Positions 19,262-27,652 of a stretch of DNA of 64,000 bases are shown here, piece by piece. The DNA is taken from NCBI RefSeq assembly GCF_035593265.1, contig NZ_CP141614.1, forward strand, positions 1,860,001 to 1,924,000. The letters run 5' to 3'. Origin of the DNA: Limnochorda sp. LNt (GTDB lineage Bacteria > Bacillota > Limnochordia > Limnochordales > Geochordaceae). Position numbers and translations under genes: made by a program. The first letter of the stretch is position 1. Each line of letters starts with the position of its first letter. The notes beneath the pieces are model-generated. The model saw nothing but the letters and a program-made list of their open reading frames with translations, did no database searches and had not been told where the DNA came from.

Positions 19262-21094
19262 ATGGTTGCAATGCGACGAAGTGGCACCGTCCCATGGTTC
19301 ACCGTCGTCGTGGTGGCTCTCGCGCTGTCCGCGGGCGCCGGACTGCCCGCGGCGGCCGAGACCGTCAAGAATCCGGATACCATGGTGAAGGCGACCTACG
19401 GCGAGCCGGAGACCCTGGATCCCGCCTACGCCTACGACACGGCCAGCGGCGAGGTCATCTACCAGATCTACGAAAACCTCATCGACTTCGACCACGGGGA
19501 TCTGAGCAAGTTCGTGCCGATGCTGGCCACCCAGGTGCCGTCGGTCGAGAACGGGCTGGTCTCTCCCGACGGGCTGGTCTACCGGTTCCCCATCCGCCAG
19601 GGCGTGCGGTTCCACAACGGCAATCCCCTGACGCCCGAGGACGTGGAGTACACCTTCGAGCGGGCCATGCTGCAGGACCGCAGCGGCGGGCCCATCTGGA
19701 TGTTCCTCGAGCCGCTGTTGGGTTACAGCACCATCGAGGAGCTGGCCAAGGACCTGGCCGGCGTCGACAGCTTCGACCAGGTGCCGCCCGAAGTGCTGCG
19801 TGAGGTGTACCGCCGCGTCGACGCCGCCGTCGAGGTGGAGGGCGACACCGTCGTCTTCCGGCTGGCCCGGCCCTACCCGCCCTTCCTCTCCATCCTGGCG
19901 CACGGCGGTAGCTGGTCGTCCATCATCGACAAGGAGTGGGCCATCGCCCAGGGCGACTGGGACGGCAGCGAGGACTGGGTCCGCTGGCACGACCCCAAGG
20001 CCGAGAACGACCCCCTCTACGACAAGGCCAACGGCACGGGCCCCTATCGGCTGGTCGCCTGGGAGAAGGGCAACCAGATCATCCTGCAACGCAACGAGGA
20101 TTACTGGCGCGAACCCGCTCCCATCAAGACCGTCGTCATCCGCAACGTCCAGGAGTGGGCGACCCGGCAGCTGATGCTGCAGTCGGGTGACGCCGACATC
20201 GTCACCGTCGATCCGCCCTACCTGGAGCAGGTGGCGGCCATGCCGGGCGTGAGGGTGCTGCGCCGCCAGCCCTGGCTGGCCAACACGGCCGCCTTCTTCA
20301 CGTTCAACATCGCCGTCGAGGGCAACGACTTCATCGGCAGCGGCAAGCTGGACGGGCAGGGCATCCCGCCCGACTTCTTCAGCGACATCGACGTGCGCAA
20401 GGCGTTCAACTACAGCTTCGACTGGCAGGTCTACATCGACGACGTCAACATGGGGGAGGCGACCCAGGCTCGCGGCCCCATCCCGGCATCGCTGCCCTTC
20501 TTCAACCCCGAGCAGCCGGTCTACCAGCTCGACCTGCGCAAGGCCGAGGAGCACTTCCGGCGGGCCTGGGGCGGCCGGCTGTGGGAGACGGGCTTCCGCA
20601 TGACCATCGCCTACAACGCCGGCAACGATGCACGGCGCATCGCCGCCGAGATCCTGGAGCAAAACATCGAGAGCCTCAACCCCAAGTTCCAGATCGACAT
20701 CCAGTCCCTGCAGTGGCCGACCTACCTGCAGGCCTACCGGGAGAGCCGCCTACCCCTGTTCATCATCGGGTGGCTGGCTGACTTCCCCGATCCCCACAAC
20801 TTCGTGGTGCCCTTCATGCACTCGACGGGCACCTATGCCGCTGCCCAGCGGCTGCCCGCGGAGCTGACCCGGGAGATCGACGCGCTCATCGACCGAGCCG
20901 TCTCCACGACCGACCCCGAGGTGCGCCGCGACGCGTACTATCGCCTGCAGCAGATCGCCTACGAGCAGGCCATCGACATCTTCCTGGTGGACCGCACCCA
21001 ACCCGTCGTCATGCGCGACTGGGTGCAGGGCTGGTATCCCAACGCGATCCGGCCGGGCGAGGACTTCTACCGGCTGCGCAAGGCCTCGAGCTGA
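19262..21094 (+). CDS. ABC transporter substrate-binding protein, peptide/nickel/opine family (SBP_bac_5)
   Basis: 610 residues. A signal peptide runs from the basic MRRSG through VVVVALALSAGAGLPAAA, with a likely signal peptidase I site before ETVKNP; there is no lipobox cysteine. The mature part has family-5 signatures: GEPETLDPAYAYDTASGEVI, IYENLIDF and FRLARPYPPF, and the long two-lobe layout. GGGGG precedes the ATG. It delivers a peptide-like or other organic solute to the two permeases downstream. The substrate cannot be told from sequence. Confidence 0.88.
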   Translation: MVAMRRSGTVPWFTVVVVALALSAGAGLPAAAETVKNPDTMVKATYGEPETLDPAYAYDTASGEVIYQIYENLIDFDHGDLSKFVPMLATQVPSVENGLVSPDGLVYRFPIRQGVRFHNGNPLTPEDVEYTFERAMLQDRSGGPIWMFLEPLLGYSTIEELAKDLAGVDSFDQVPPEVLREVYRRVDAAVEVEGDTVVFRLARPYPPFLSILAHGGSWSSIIDKEWAIAQGDWDGSEDWVRWHDPKAENDPLYDKANGTGPYRLVAWEKGNQIILQRNEDYWREPAPIKTVVIRNVQEWATRQLMLQSGDADIVTVDPPYLEQVAAMPGVRVLRRQPWLANTAAFFTFNIAVEGNDFIGSGKLDGQGIPPDFFSDIDVRKAFNYSFDWQVYIDDVNMGEATQARGPIPASLPFFNPEQPVYQLDLRKAEEHFRRAWGGRLWETGFRMTIAYNAGNDARRIAAEILEQNIESLNPKFQIDIQSLQWPTYLQAYRESRLPLFIIGWLADFPDPHNFVVPFMHSTGTYAAAQRLPAELTREIDALIDRAVSTTDPEVRRDAYYRLQQIAYEQAIDIFLVDRTQPVVMRDWVQGWYPNAIRPGEDFYRLRKASS

Positions 21095-21176
21095 GCCATC
21101 CGGGTGGCGCGGGGGGGCGCCCTCAGCAGGGCGCCCCTCGCCCCCGATCCCCAAGGGAAGGCGCTGACGTCGCCCC

Positions 21177-22208
21177 ATGATACGCCTCGTCGCCCGTCGC
21201 CTGATGATGCTGCCGCTGGTGCTGGTGGGCACCAGCCTGATCATCTTCGCCCTGAGCCAGCTCCTGTCACCCTACCAGCGGGTGGCGACCTACGTCCGCT
21301 CGCCCCAGGAGCTCAAGTCCTTCACGCTCGACGAGCTGGTGCGCAAATACCAGCTGGACGCTCCGTTGACGACCCAATACGCCAACTGGCTGAGGGAGTT
21401 GGCCGGCGGTCACCTGGGCTGGTCCGAGGTGGCCAAGGAGCCGGTCTGGGATGCCATCGTGCGGCACTTTCCCGCCACCCTGGAGCTGACGCTCTACGCC
21501 TCGATCCCCATGGCGGTGGGAGGCGTATGGCTCGGTACCCTGGCCGCCGTGCGCCACAACAGCTGGGTGGATCACGCCAGCCGCGTCTTCGCCATCGTGG
21601 GCTGGTCCTTCCCCACCTTCGTCTTCGGGCTTCTCTTCCTGATGGTCTTCTACGGCTGGCTGGGCTGGTTCCCGCCGGGGCGGCTGTCGGTATGGGCCAC
21701 CCAGGCCATGCTGTCGCCCGACTTCCGGCAGTTGACCGGTCTGGTCACCATCGACGCCGTCATCAACGGCCGCCTGGACATCCTGGTCGACGCGCTGCGC
21801 CACATGGTGGGACCGGTCGTCACCCTCTCCTACCTGTACTGGGCCCAACTGCAGCGTATCACCCGCTCCAGCATGCTCGACACGCTGCGACAGGACTACG
21901 TGCGCACCGCCCGGGCCAAGGGCCTCGACGAGCGCAGCGTGATCCGCCGCCACGCCCGGCGCAACGCGCTCATCCCGGTCTCCACCGTCATCGCCCTGAT
22001 GGTGTTGGGGCTCCTGGGCGGCGTCGTCATCACCGAGACCATCTTCGCCTACCCCGGCATCGGCCGCCTGCTGGCCACCGCGGCCTTGCAGCTGGACCGG
22101 GCGACGGTGCTGGGCGTCACCCTCTTCTACGCGGTCATCCTGGTGCTGGTCATCCTGGCCATGGACATCAGCTACGCGCTCATCGACCCCAGGGTGCGGA
22201 TCGAGTGA
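21177..22208 (+). CDS. ABC transporter permease, DppB/OppB family
   Basis: 343 residues with six hydrophobic segments. The cytoplasmic EAA loop for ATPase docking is DYVRTARAKGLDERSVIRRH with ARRNALIPVSTVI after it. The N-terminus MIRLVARRLMMLPLVLVGTS is typical of DppB-type permeases, as is the long periplasmic loop after helix 1. It forms a heterodimer with the next permease. No ATPase gene follows. Confidence 0.92.
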   Translation: MIRLVARRLMMLPLVLVGTSLIIFALSQLLSPYQRVATYVRSPQELKSFTLDELVRKYQLDAPLTTQYANWLRELAGGHLGWSEVAKEPVWDAIVRHFPATLELTLYASIPMAVGGVWLGTLAAVRHNSWVDHASRVFAIVGWSFPTFVFGLLFLMVFYGWLGWFPPGRLSVWATQAMLSPDFRQLTGLVTIDAVINGRLDILVDALRHMVGPVVTLSYLYWAQLQRITRSSMLDTLRQDYVRTARAKGLDERSVIRRHARRNALIPVSTVIALMVLGLLGGVVITETIFAYPGIGRLLATAALQLDRATVLGVTLFYAVILVLVILAMDISYALIDPRVRIE

Positions 22209-22229
22209 GCGACGGGCAGGCGAGGTGAG

Positions 22230-23114
22230 GTGGGCTTGGACTCATTGAGGCGTCTGCTGCGCAATCCCCTGGCCACGGCGGGACTCGTCATCCTGATCTT
22301 CTTCGCGCTGGTGGCCGTCTTCGCACCTTACCTGGCGCCGCCCCGCAATCCCGCGGAGCCGTACCGCATCCCCCGCTCCGGCTTCGCGGTGGAGCCCCGG
22401 CCGCCTTCGGAGCGCTTCCGCTTCGGCACCACCGAGGGGCAGTACGACGTCTTCTACGGGGTGGTCTGGGGGACCCGCACGGCCTTCGGCGTGGCGCTGG
22501 GCGTGGTGGGAGCCGCGATGACCATCGGCCTGGTGGTGGGCACCCTGGCGGGATACTACGGGGGCCGCTTCGACGAGCTGTTGATGCGCGTCGCCGACGT
22601 CGTGTCGGCCATCCCGTTCCTCGTGGCCGCCGTGGTCATGGTGGCCATCCTGGGCAAGGGGCTGGGCAACGTCGCCCTGGCCCTCATCCTCTTCTCGTGG
22701 CCGCCCTACGCGCGTCTCATCCGGGGGAGCGTGCTGCAGGTCAAGAGCATGGAGTTCGTGGAGGCGGCGCGGGCCATCGGCATGTCGCCGGTGCGCATCG
22801 TGCTTCGCCACATCCTGCCCAACGCCATCTACCCCGTCCTGGTGCAGGCCTCCCTGGAGATCGGCTCGGTCGTGGTGGTCTTCGCCTCGCTGAGCTTCCT
22901 GGGGCTGGGCGCCGAGCCGGGCTTCGCCGACTGGGGCCAGCTGACGGCCTTCGCCCGGCCGTGGATCCTGGGCAAGCCCGGGCAGCCCTTCGCCTACTGG
23001 CACACCATCTTCTTCCCGGGCATGGCCATCCTGCTCTTCGTGCTGGGGTGGAACCTGCTGGGCGACGGCTTGCGCGACGTGATGGACCCGCGCCTGCGGG
23101 ACCACCGCAAGTGA
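22230..23114 (+). CDS. ABC transporter permease, DppC/OppC family
   Basis: 294 residues starting with GTG at 22230, 21 nt after the first permease. The DppC N-terminus (RRLLRNPLATAGLVILIFFAL) and the EAA loop (FVEAARAIGMSPVRIVLRHI, LPNAIYPVLVQ) are clear, with about six membrane segments. It ends tail-to-tail with the broken nitrilase gene, so ATPase subunits must be encoded elsewhere or shared. Confidence 0.92.
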   Translation: MGLDSLRRLLRNPLATAGLVILIFFALVAVFAPYLAPPRNPAEPYRIPRSGFAVEPRPPSERFRFGTTEGQYDVFYGVVWGTRTAFGVALGVVGAAMTIGLVVGTLAGYYGGRFDELLMRVADVVSAIPFLVAAVVMVAILGKGLGNVALALILFSWPPYARLIRGSVLQVKSMEFVEAARAIGMSPVRIVLRHILPNAIYPVLVQASLEIGSVVVVFASLSFLGLGAEPGFADWGQLTAFARPWILGKPGQPFAYWHTIFFPGMAILLFVLGWNLLGDGLRDVMDPRLRDHRK

Positions 23115-23139
23115 GGGCCGCATTCGTCCCCCCGGCCGC

Positions 23140-23555
23140 TCAACGACGGCTCGAGGGCTGGACGCCGACGGGCGCCTGCAGGGGCACCGTCGCCACCAGC
23201 ACCGCCTCCTGGGTGGCGCTGGGGGCCACGGCGACGAAGCCCCCCTCCTCGTCGCGCAGCGCCTCGTAGCCGCCCGGCCGCCACAGCTCCCGGCGGGCGC
23301 TGACGATGGAGGACTGGCCCTCGAAGCGCAGCCCCAACAGCTCCCCCACCATCATGGGGTTGAGCCCCCAGCGCAGCTGGGGCCAGCGGCGCACGGCCGT
23401 CCAGGCGCTGCGCCTCCAGTCGAGCTGCTGCTCCGGCGTCCAGGGGCCGGGGTTGGCCGAGGGCTGCACCAGGATGTCGGCACCGGCCGAGACGAGCCGC
23501 TCCACGACCGGCTCCTGGAAGGCGTCGAGGCAGATGGCCACACCGAGCCGTCCGA
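23140..23555 (-). pseudogene. Nitrilase-superfamily hydrolase, 3' half (separated by IS insertion)
   Basis: In the original frame this encodes GRLGVAICLDAFQEPVVERL, including the catalytic cysteine context (ICLD), then about 120 C-terminal residues ending VGVQPSSRR. The 5' half lies at 25461-26048. Removing the element and one TCCGA copy joins the halves in frame as AIG-RLGVAICLD, giving 332 residues. The carbon-nitrogen hydrolase family cleaves amides or nitriles with a Glu-Lys-Cys triad. Separated from its start codon, this half is not expected to be expressed. Confidence 0.88.
23551..23555. repeat. Target site duplication, left copy (TCCGA)
   Basis: TCCGA immediately before the left inverted repeat. 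The same pentamer is found at 25461-25465 immediately after the right inverted repeat. Confidence 0.85.
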
Positions 23556-23677
23556 CTGGCGTTGTACAGTAAGTGGCCACAACCCGCCCCCACCCGCACG
23601 GTGCGAAGCGGGTTTGCGGGCCATTCCCCGTAGAAAAACGCGGATGCGCGTAGACACAACCACAAAAGATGTAGCTA

Positions 23678-23706
23678 TTGACACAGCGTGGTAAACGAGT
23701 TACGAT
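23678..23706 (+). promoter_or_regulatory. Promoter of the IS transposase
   Basis: TTGACA (23678-23683), 17-bp spacer, TACGAT (23701-23706). The predicted start is around 23713, only a few bases before the ATG at 23716. The mRNA would be almost leaderless, with no Shine-Dalgarno sequence for that start. Confidence 0.7.
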
Positions 23707-23715
23707 GTAGGCACG

Positions 23716-25369
23716 ATGTACGTGCGCACCGTCACTTCCAAGGGCATCCAATACGCCCAGCTTGCCCATAACGTCCGGGACCCCAAGACTGGACAGCCCC
23801 GGGCCCAGGTGCTGTACACCTTCGGCCGGGTCGACCAGCTCGACCTGGACGCGCTGCGCCGCCTGGTGCGCAGCATCGCCCGGTTCCTGCCCCCCGACGA
23901 GCAGGCCCAACTGCAGAAGGATCTCGGCATGGAGTGGCCCTTTCGGTACCTGGGCTCCCCGAAGCTGGGCGGGACGTGGCTTTCGGACGGGCTGTGGCGG
24001 CGGCTGGGCATCCAGAAGACCTTGCAGCGCCTGCTCAAGCGCTGCCACTACCAGACCCCCATCGAGCGGCTCCTCTTCGCCATGGTGGCCAACCGGGCCC
24101 TGGCGCCGTCCAGCAAGCTGGCCATCGAGAAGTGGGTGGCGCAGGACGTCTACATCGACCAGCTGCCCGCGGTGGAAGTCCACCAGCTCTACCGGGCCAT
24201 GGACTTTCTGCTGGAGGCTGCCGAGGCGATCCAGCGCGAGGTCTTCTGGACGCTGGCCAACCTCTTCAACCTCGAAGTGGACGTCATCTTCTTCGATACG
24301 ACGACGGCGTACTTCGAAATCGAGGGCGAGGACGCCGACGGGTTGCGCCGCTGGGGGCACAGCGCCGATGATCATCCGAAGATGGCCCAGGTGGTCATCG
24401 GCTTGGCCGTGACCCGGACGGCATCCCGGTCCGCTGCTGGGTCTGGCCCGGCAACACCGGCGACCAGAACGTCGTGGCCGAGGTCAAACGGGATCTCAAC
24501 GGCTGGAAGCTCAACCGGGTGGTCGTGGTGTTGGACACGGGCTTCAACTCCGAGGCGAACCGCCGCATCCTGCAGGGCGCCGGCGATCACTACATCATCG
24601 GGGAGAAGTTGCGGGTGGGCCCCCAGGGGTGCCCGCGGAGGCGCTGCGCCGGGCGGCAAGTACCGCAGGCTTCCCGACGGGCTGGAGATCAAGGAGGTCG
24701 TGGTCGGAGGGGATAGCGCCGCCCGCCGGCGCTTCGTCATCGTCCGCAACCCCGAGGAGGCCGAGCGGGACCGCCAGAAGCGGGAGTCCATCCTGGCCGA
24801 GCTTCGCCAGCGGCTCGAAGCGCTCAAACAGAAGCAGGGCGAGGCGCATACCAAGGCAGCCTGCGAGCTGCGGGCCCACGAGACCTTCGGCCGCTACCTG
24901 CGCCAGACGTGGGCGCGCGACTGGTCATCGACGCGGCCAAGGTTCGCCGAGAAGCCGCCCTCGACGGGAAGTTCGTGATCAGCAGCTCCGACGACTTTTG
25001 CCCGCCGAAGACCTGGTCTACGGCTACAAGCAACTCTGGCAGGTGGAACGGGTGCACCGGGACCTGAAGCACACGGTCGACGTCCGGCCGATGTACCACC
25101 GGCTCGACGACCGCATCCGGTCCCACGTGCTGCTGTGCTGGCTGGCCCTCCTCATGATCCGGGTGGCCGAGAACGAGACGGGCCAGACCTGGCGACAGAT
25201 GCGGGATCTGGTCGCCCCCATCGACGTGGGCCGCCACGCCACCGCCCACGGCGAGGTCTGGCAGGTCCGCCCCCTCACCGAAGAGCAGAAGGCGCTGTTT
25301 CAGGCCCTGAAGGTCGACCGACCGCCCCACTACCTGAAGATTGTGACGCCCACCCGAAAAACGGCGTAG
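23716..25369 (+). pseudogene. IS1634-family transposase, frameshifted
   Basis: The intact product would be about 552 residues. Visible parts: the N-terminal TFGRVDQLDLDALRRL region, IFFDTTTAYFE (first catalytic Asp), VVVLDTGFNSEANRR (second Asp), and YKQLWQVERVHRDLKHTVDV with the YREK-like C-terminal signature and catalytic Glu. The reading frame changes near 24418, 24629, 24655, 24910 and 25000. Each change is in the same direction and fits one missing base, mostly in or beside G/C runs. As written it cannot make a full transposase. Confidence 0.88.
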
Positions 25370-25460
25370 ATACAACCGCTTTGTCCACCTCAGCCCTTAT
25401 AGATCCCGTCATGTCGCTCTTTGTCACCTTGAATTGTCGCTACGAGCTGTTCAACGCCAG

Positions 25461-26048
25461 TCCGATGGCGGTGGGCATCACCCGCAGCTCGTCGAGGGGG
25501 GCGGGTGCGATGTCGAGCTCGCCGGGCCCCTCGATGGGGGTCAGGTGCGTCTTGGGCTGCCAGCCCAACAGCTCGCCGTTGGGGCCGAAGACGTAAGCGA
25601 CGTTGGCCGTGACGCAGGGCCGGTACGGCGCAGGCAACACCGCCGAGCCCGCCACCACGAAGGCCCGGTACCGGCGGGCGGCCTCGGAGAAGATGCGCCG
25701 GTAGGCCCGCTCCACCGCAGGGCCCAGGGTCAGCGCCAGGGCCCGCACCCAGCCGGCCCGGCAGCGCAGCCGCCGCACCATCACCTCCAGCCGTCGGCGC
25801 CGGATGAGCGCGGCGATGGCCTCGGGCAGCGTCGTCGCCCTGCGCAGGATGTCGCCGTGGCCGAAGAAGACCATGAACGTGCCGACGTCCTCGGGAAAGG
25901 CCACCAGCAGGGGGCCCTCCTGTCCCACCCTGCGCCGGATGGTGGCCATCCAGGCGTCGACTCTGCGGTAGAAGGCCGCCTCCGAGACGTAGTCGTCGGC
26001 TCGCAGCTCCTGCTGGACGCAGGCCAGGTGCAAGCGCCCCTCGGGCAT
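25461..26048 (-). pseudogene. Nitrilase-superfamily hydrolase, 5' half (truncated by IS insertion)
   Basis: From the ATG at 26048 (GGGGAG 6 nt upstream) it encodes MPEGRLHLACVQQELRADDY, then LLVAFPEDVGTF (catalytic Glu) and LLGWQPKTHLTPIE (catalytic Lys), ending DELRVMPTAIG at the insertion. The truncated product would gain about 7 residues from the IS before a stop. It lacks the catalytic Cys, which is in the other half. An ATG at 26054 is an alternative start with no useful spacing to the ribosome binding site. Confidence 0.88.
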
Positions 26049-26070
26049 GGCCATCTCCCCTCGGTCGGAC

Positions 26071-26493
26071 CTACGGGCGCTCTCTTGCCCGCCCCCGCCG
26101 CCGGCTCCTGCCGCCGGCGCCCGCCGCCCGGTCCGATGGGCGGGGCCACAGCTCGTAGAGGCCGACGGCCAGCAGGAAGAGCCCGTAGACCCGGCTGAGC
26201 GCCGCGCTGGCCATCTGGTTGGCGAGCCAGGCCCCTGCCACCGCCCCGACCAGCACCCAGGGCGCCAGGCCACGCAGGAGCGGCGCCGCGATGCGCCCCG
26301 CTTGCCAGTGCAGCCACGCCGCGGCCAGGGCCGTCGGGATGAAGGCGGCCAGGGAGATGGCCTGCGCCCCTTGCTGCGTCAGCCCCATGGCCAGCACCAT
26401 GACGGGCACCAGGAGCTTGCCACCGCCGATGCCCAGGCCCGTCAGGACTCCCATGGCCACGCCGAGCCCGATGGCGACCAGGACGGCCGTCAA
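26071..26493 (-). CDS. Half-size TauE/SafE-family membrane protein
   Basis: 140 residues, TTG start at 26493 with GGGGAT upstream. It holds four hydrophobic segments and the TauE/SafE-type glycine motif GLGIGGGKLLVPVMVL; a charged Arg/Gly tail ends it. Typical TauE/SafE transporters are about 250-280 residues with two such halves. The next gene upstream (4 nt away) encodes a second half, so the two probably form one heterodimeric transporter of sulfite/sulfonate-type anions. The substrate is inferred from the family only. Confidence 0.75.
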   Translation of the reverse strand: MTAVLVAIGLGVAMGVLTGLGIGGGKLLVPVMVLAMGLTQQGAQAISLAAFIPTALAAAWLHWQAGRIAAPLLRGLAPWVLVGAVAGAWLANQMASAALSRVYGLFLLAVGLYELWPRPSDRAAGAGGRSRRRGRARERP

Positions 26494-26497
26494 CGCC

Positions 26498-26863
26498 TCA
26501 TCCCCACAGCATCCGCACCGCCGCCACCACCAGCGCCAGCCCGAAGAGCCGCCGCAGCCGCACCGCCGAGAGGTAGCGCATCAGCCACGCACCGACCAGT
26601 CCCCCCAGGGTACCGCCCAGCGCCACCAACAGCCCCACCGCCACCGGCAGGCGGCCGTGGCTCGCGTAGACGCTCAGGCTGACCGACGAGGCCAGCAGGA
26701 TCAGGGGGAGCGCGGTGCCGTGGGCGGCCGCCCGCGGCGCCCCCATGAGGTGGTCGAGGGCGGGCACCAGCAGCGTGGCGCCCGCCCCCAACAGCCCGTT
26801 GAGCAGGCCGACCAAAAGGCCGATGACGGCCCGACCGGCCCCTCGCCAAGCCCGTCTCGCCAC
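26498..26863 (-). CDS. Half-size TauE/SafE-family membrane protein
   Basis: 121 residues with four hydrophobic segments and the repeat-type motif LNGLLGAGATLLVPALDHLMG plus GTLGGLVGAWLMRYLS, both typical of one TauE/SafE half. It ends 4 nt before the companion half and lies 18 nt downstream of the UPF0173 gene, suggesting one operon. Confidence 0.75.
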   Translation of the reverse strand: MARRAWRGAGRAVIGLLVGLLNGLLGAGATLLVPALDHLMGAPRAAAHGTALPLILLASSVSLSVYASHGRLPVAVGLLVALGGTLGGLVGAWLMRYLSAVRLRRLFGLALVVAAVRMLWG

Positions 26864-26881
26864 GGGCTTAGTATGCGGCAG

Positions 26882-27586
26882 TCACACCTCCAGCGCCTCG
26901 CCCGGACGCAGCACCCGCACCTCCACGCCGCTCTGCCGGGCCCGGACCGCGAAGGCCTGGGGGTCCTGGCGGATGACGTCGAAGGTGTCGTAGTGCATGG
27001 GCACCGCCAGCCGGGGCTTGAGAAGCGACAGGGCGTACAGGGCGTCGTCGGGCCCCATGGTGAAGTTGTCGCCGATGGGGACGAAGGCGACGTCGATGGG
27101 GTGCCGCTGGCCGATGAGGGCCATGTCGCCGAAGAGGGCCGTGTCGCCGGAGTGGTAGAGGGTCTTGCCGTCGAGCCGCACCAGGTAGCCGCACGGGTTG
27201 CCGGTGTAGACCGTCTGCCCGTCCTCCTCGGCCGCCGAACCGTGCCATGCCGGCGTCAGCTTGACCCAGCCCCACCCGAAGTGCCGGCTGCCGCCGATGT
27301 GCATGGGATGCACGGTGGCGCCGTGGCGCTGGCAGTACATGGCCAGCTCGAAGGGCGCCACGACGGTGGCGCCGCTGGCTCTGGCGATGGCCAGGGCGTC
27401 GCCCAGGTGGTCGCCATGCCCGTGGGTCAGCAGGATGGCCCGGGGCTTGAAGGCATCGGGCCGGGCTCCCGCTCCCTCGGCCTGCGGGTTTCCCGTCACG
27501 AAGGGATCGATCAGGATGCTCGACCCGTCCTGTCCGATCACCTCCACGAAGGCATGTCCCCAAAACCGTGCTCGCATCGACGGCAA
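26882..27586 (-). CDS. UPF0173 metal-dependent hydrolase (metallo-beta-lactamase fold)
   Basis: 234 residues. The metal site THGHGDHLGDA (HxHxDH) lies near residue 54, with HSGDTALFGDM and the late MHYDTFDVI histidine. Full length for the UPF0173/YtkL family, whose natural substrate is unknown. Start ATG at 27586; MRARFWGH from the next ATG is equally possible. It lies between icd and the TauE pair on the same strand. Confidence 0.9.
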   Translation of the reverse strand: MPSMRARFWGHAFVEVIGQDGSSILIDPFVTGNPQAEGAGARPDAFKPRAILLTHGHGDHLGDALAIARASGATVVAPFELAMYCQRHGATVHPMHIGGSRHFGWGWVKLTPAWHGSAAEEDGQTVYTGNPCGYLVRLDGKTLYHSGDTALFGDMALIGQRHPIDVAFVPIGDNFTMGPDDALYALSLLKPRLAVPMHYDTFDVIRQDPQAFAVRARQSGVEVRVLRPGEALEV

Positions 27587-27652
27587 CCCCCCATCCCTTC
27601 TGGCCGGGCGACCGACGAGCGCGCCGAGCGGCCCCGCTCGGGTCCCGGCCCG

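Larger units (their letters stand above)
23556..25460. mobile_element. IS1634-like (IS4 superfamily) insertion sequence, 1,905 bp
   Basis: Ends are defined by imperfect terminal inverted repeats: CTGGCGTTG-T-ACAG at 23556-23569 and, on the other strand, CTGGCGTTG-A-ACAG ending at 25460. Similarity continues to about 27 bp (21 of 27 by hand). A 5-bp duplication TCCGA flanks it. Two near-identical subterminal direct repeats, GCGTAGAYACAACC, lie at 23648-23661 and 25364-25377. It encodes one DDE transposase, now broken by frameshifts, and carries its own promoter. It interrupts a nitrilase gene. Confidence 0.9.
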
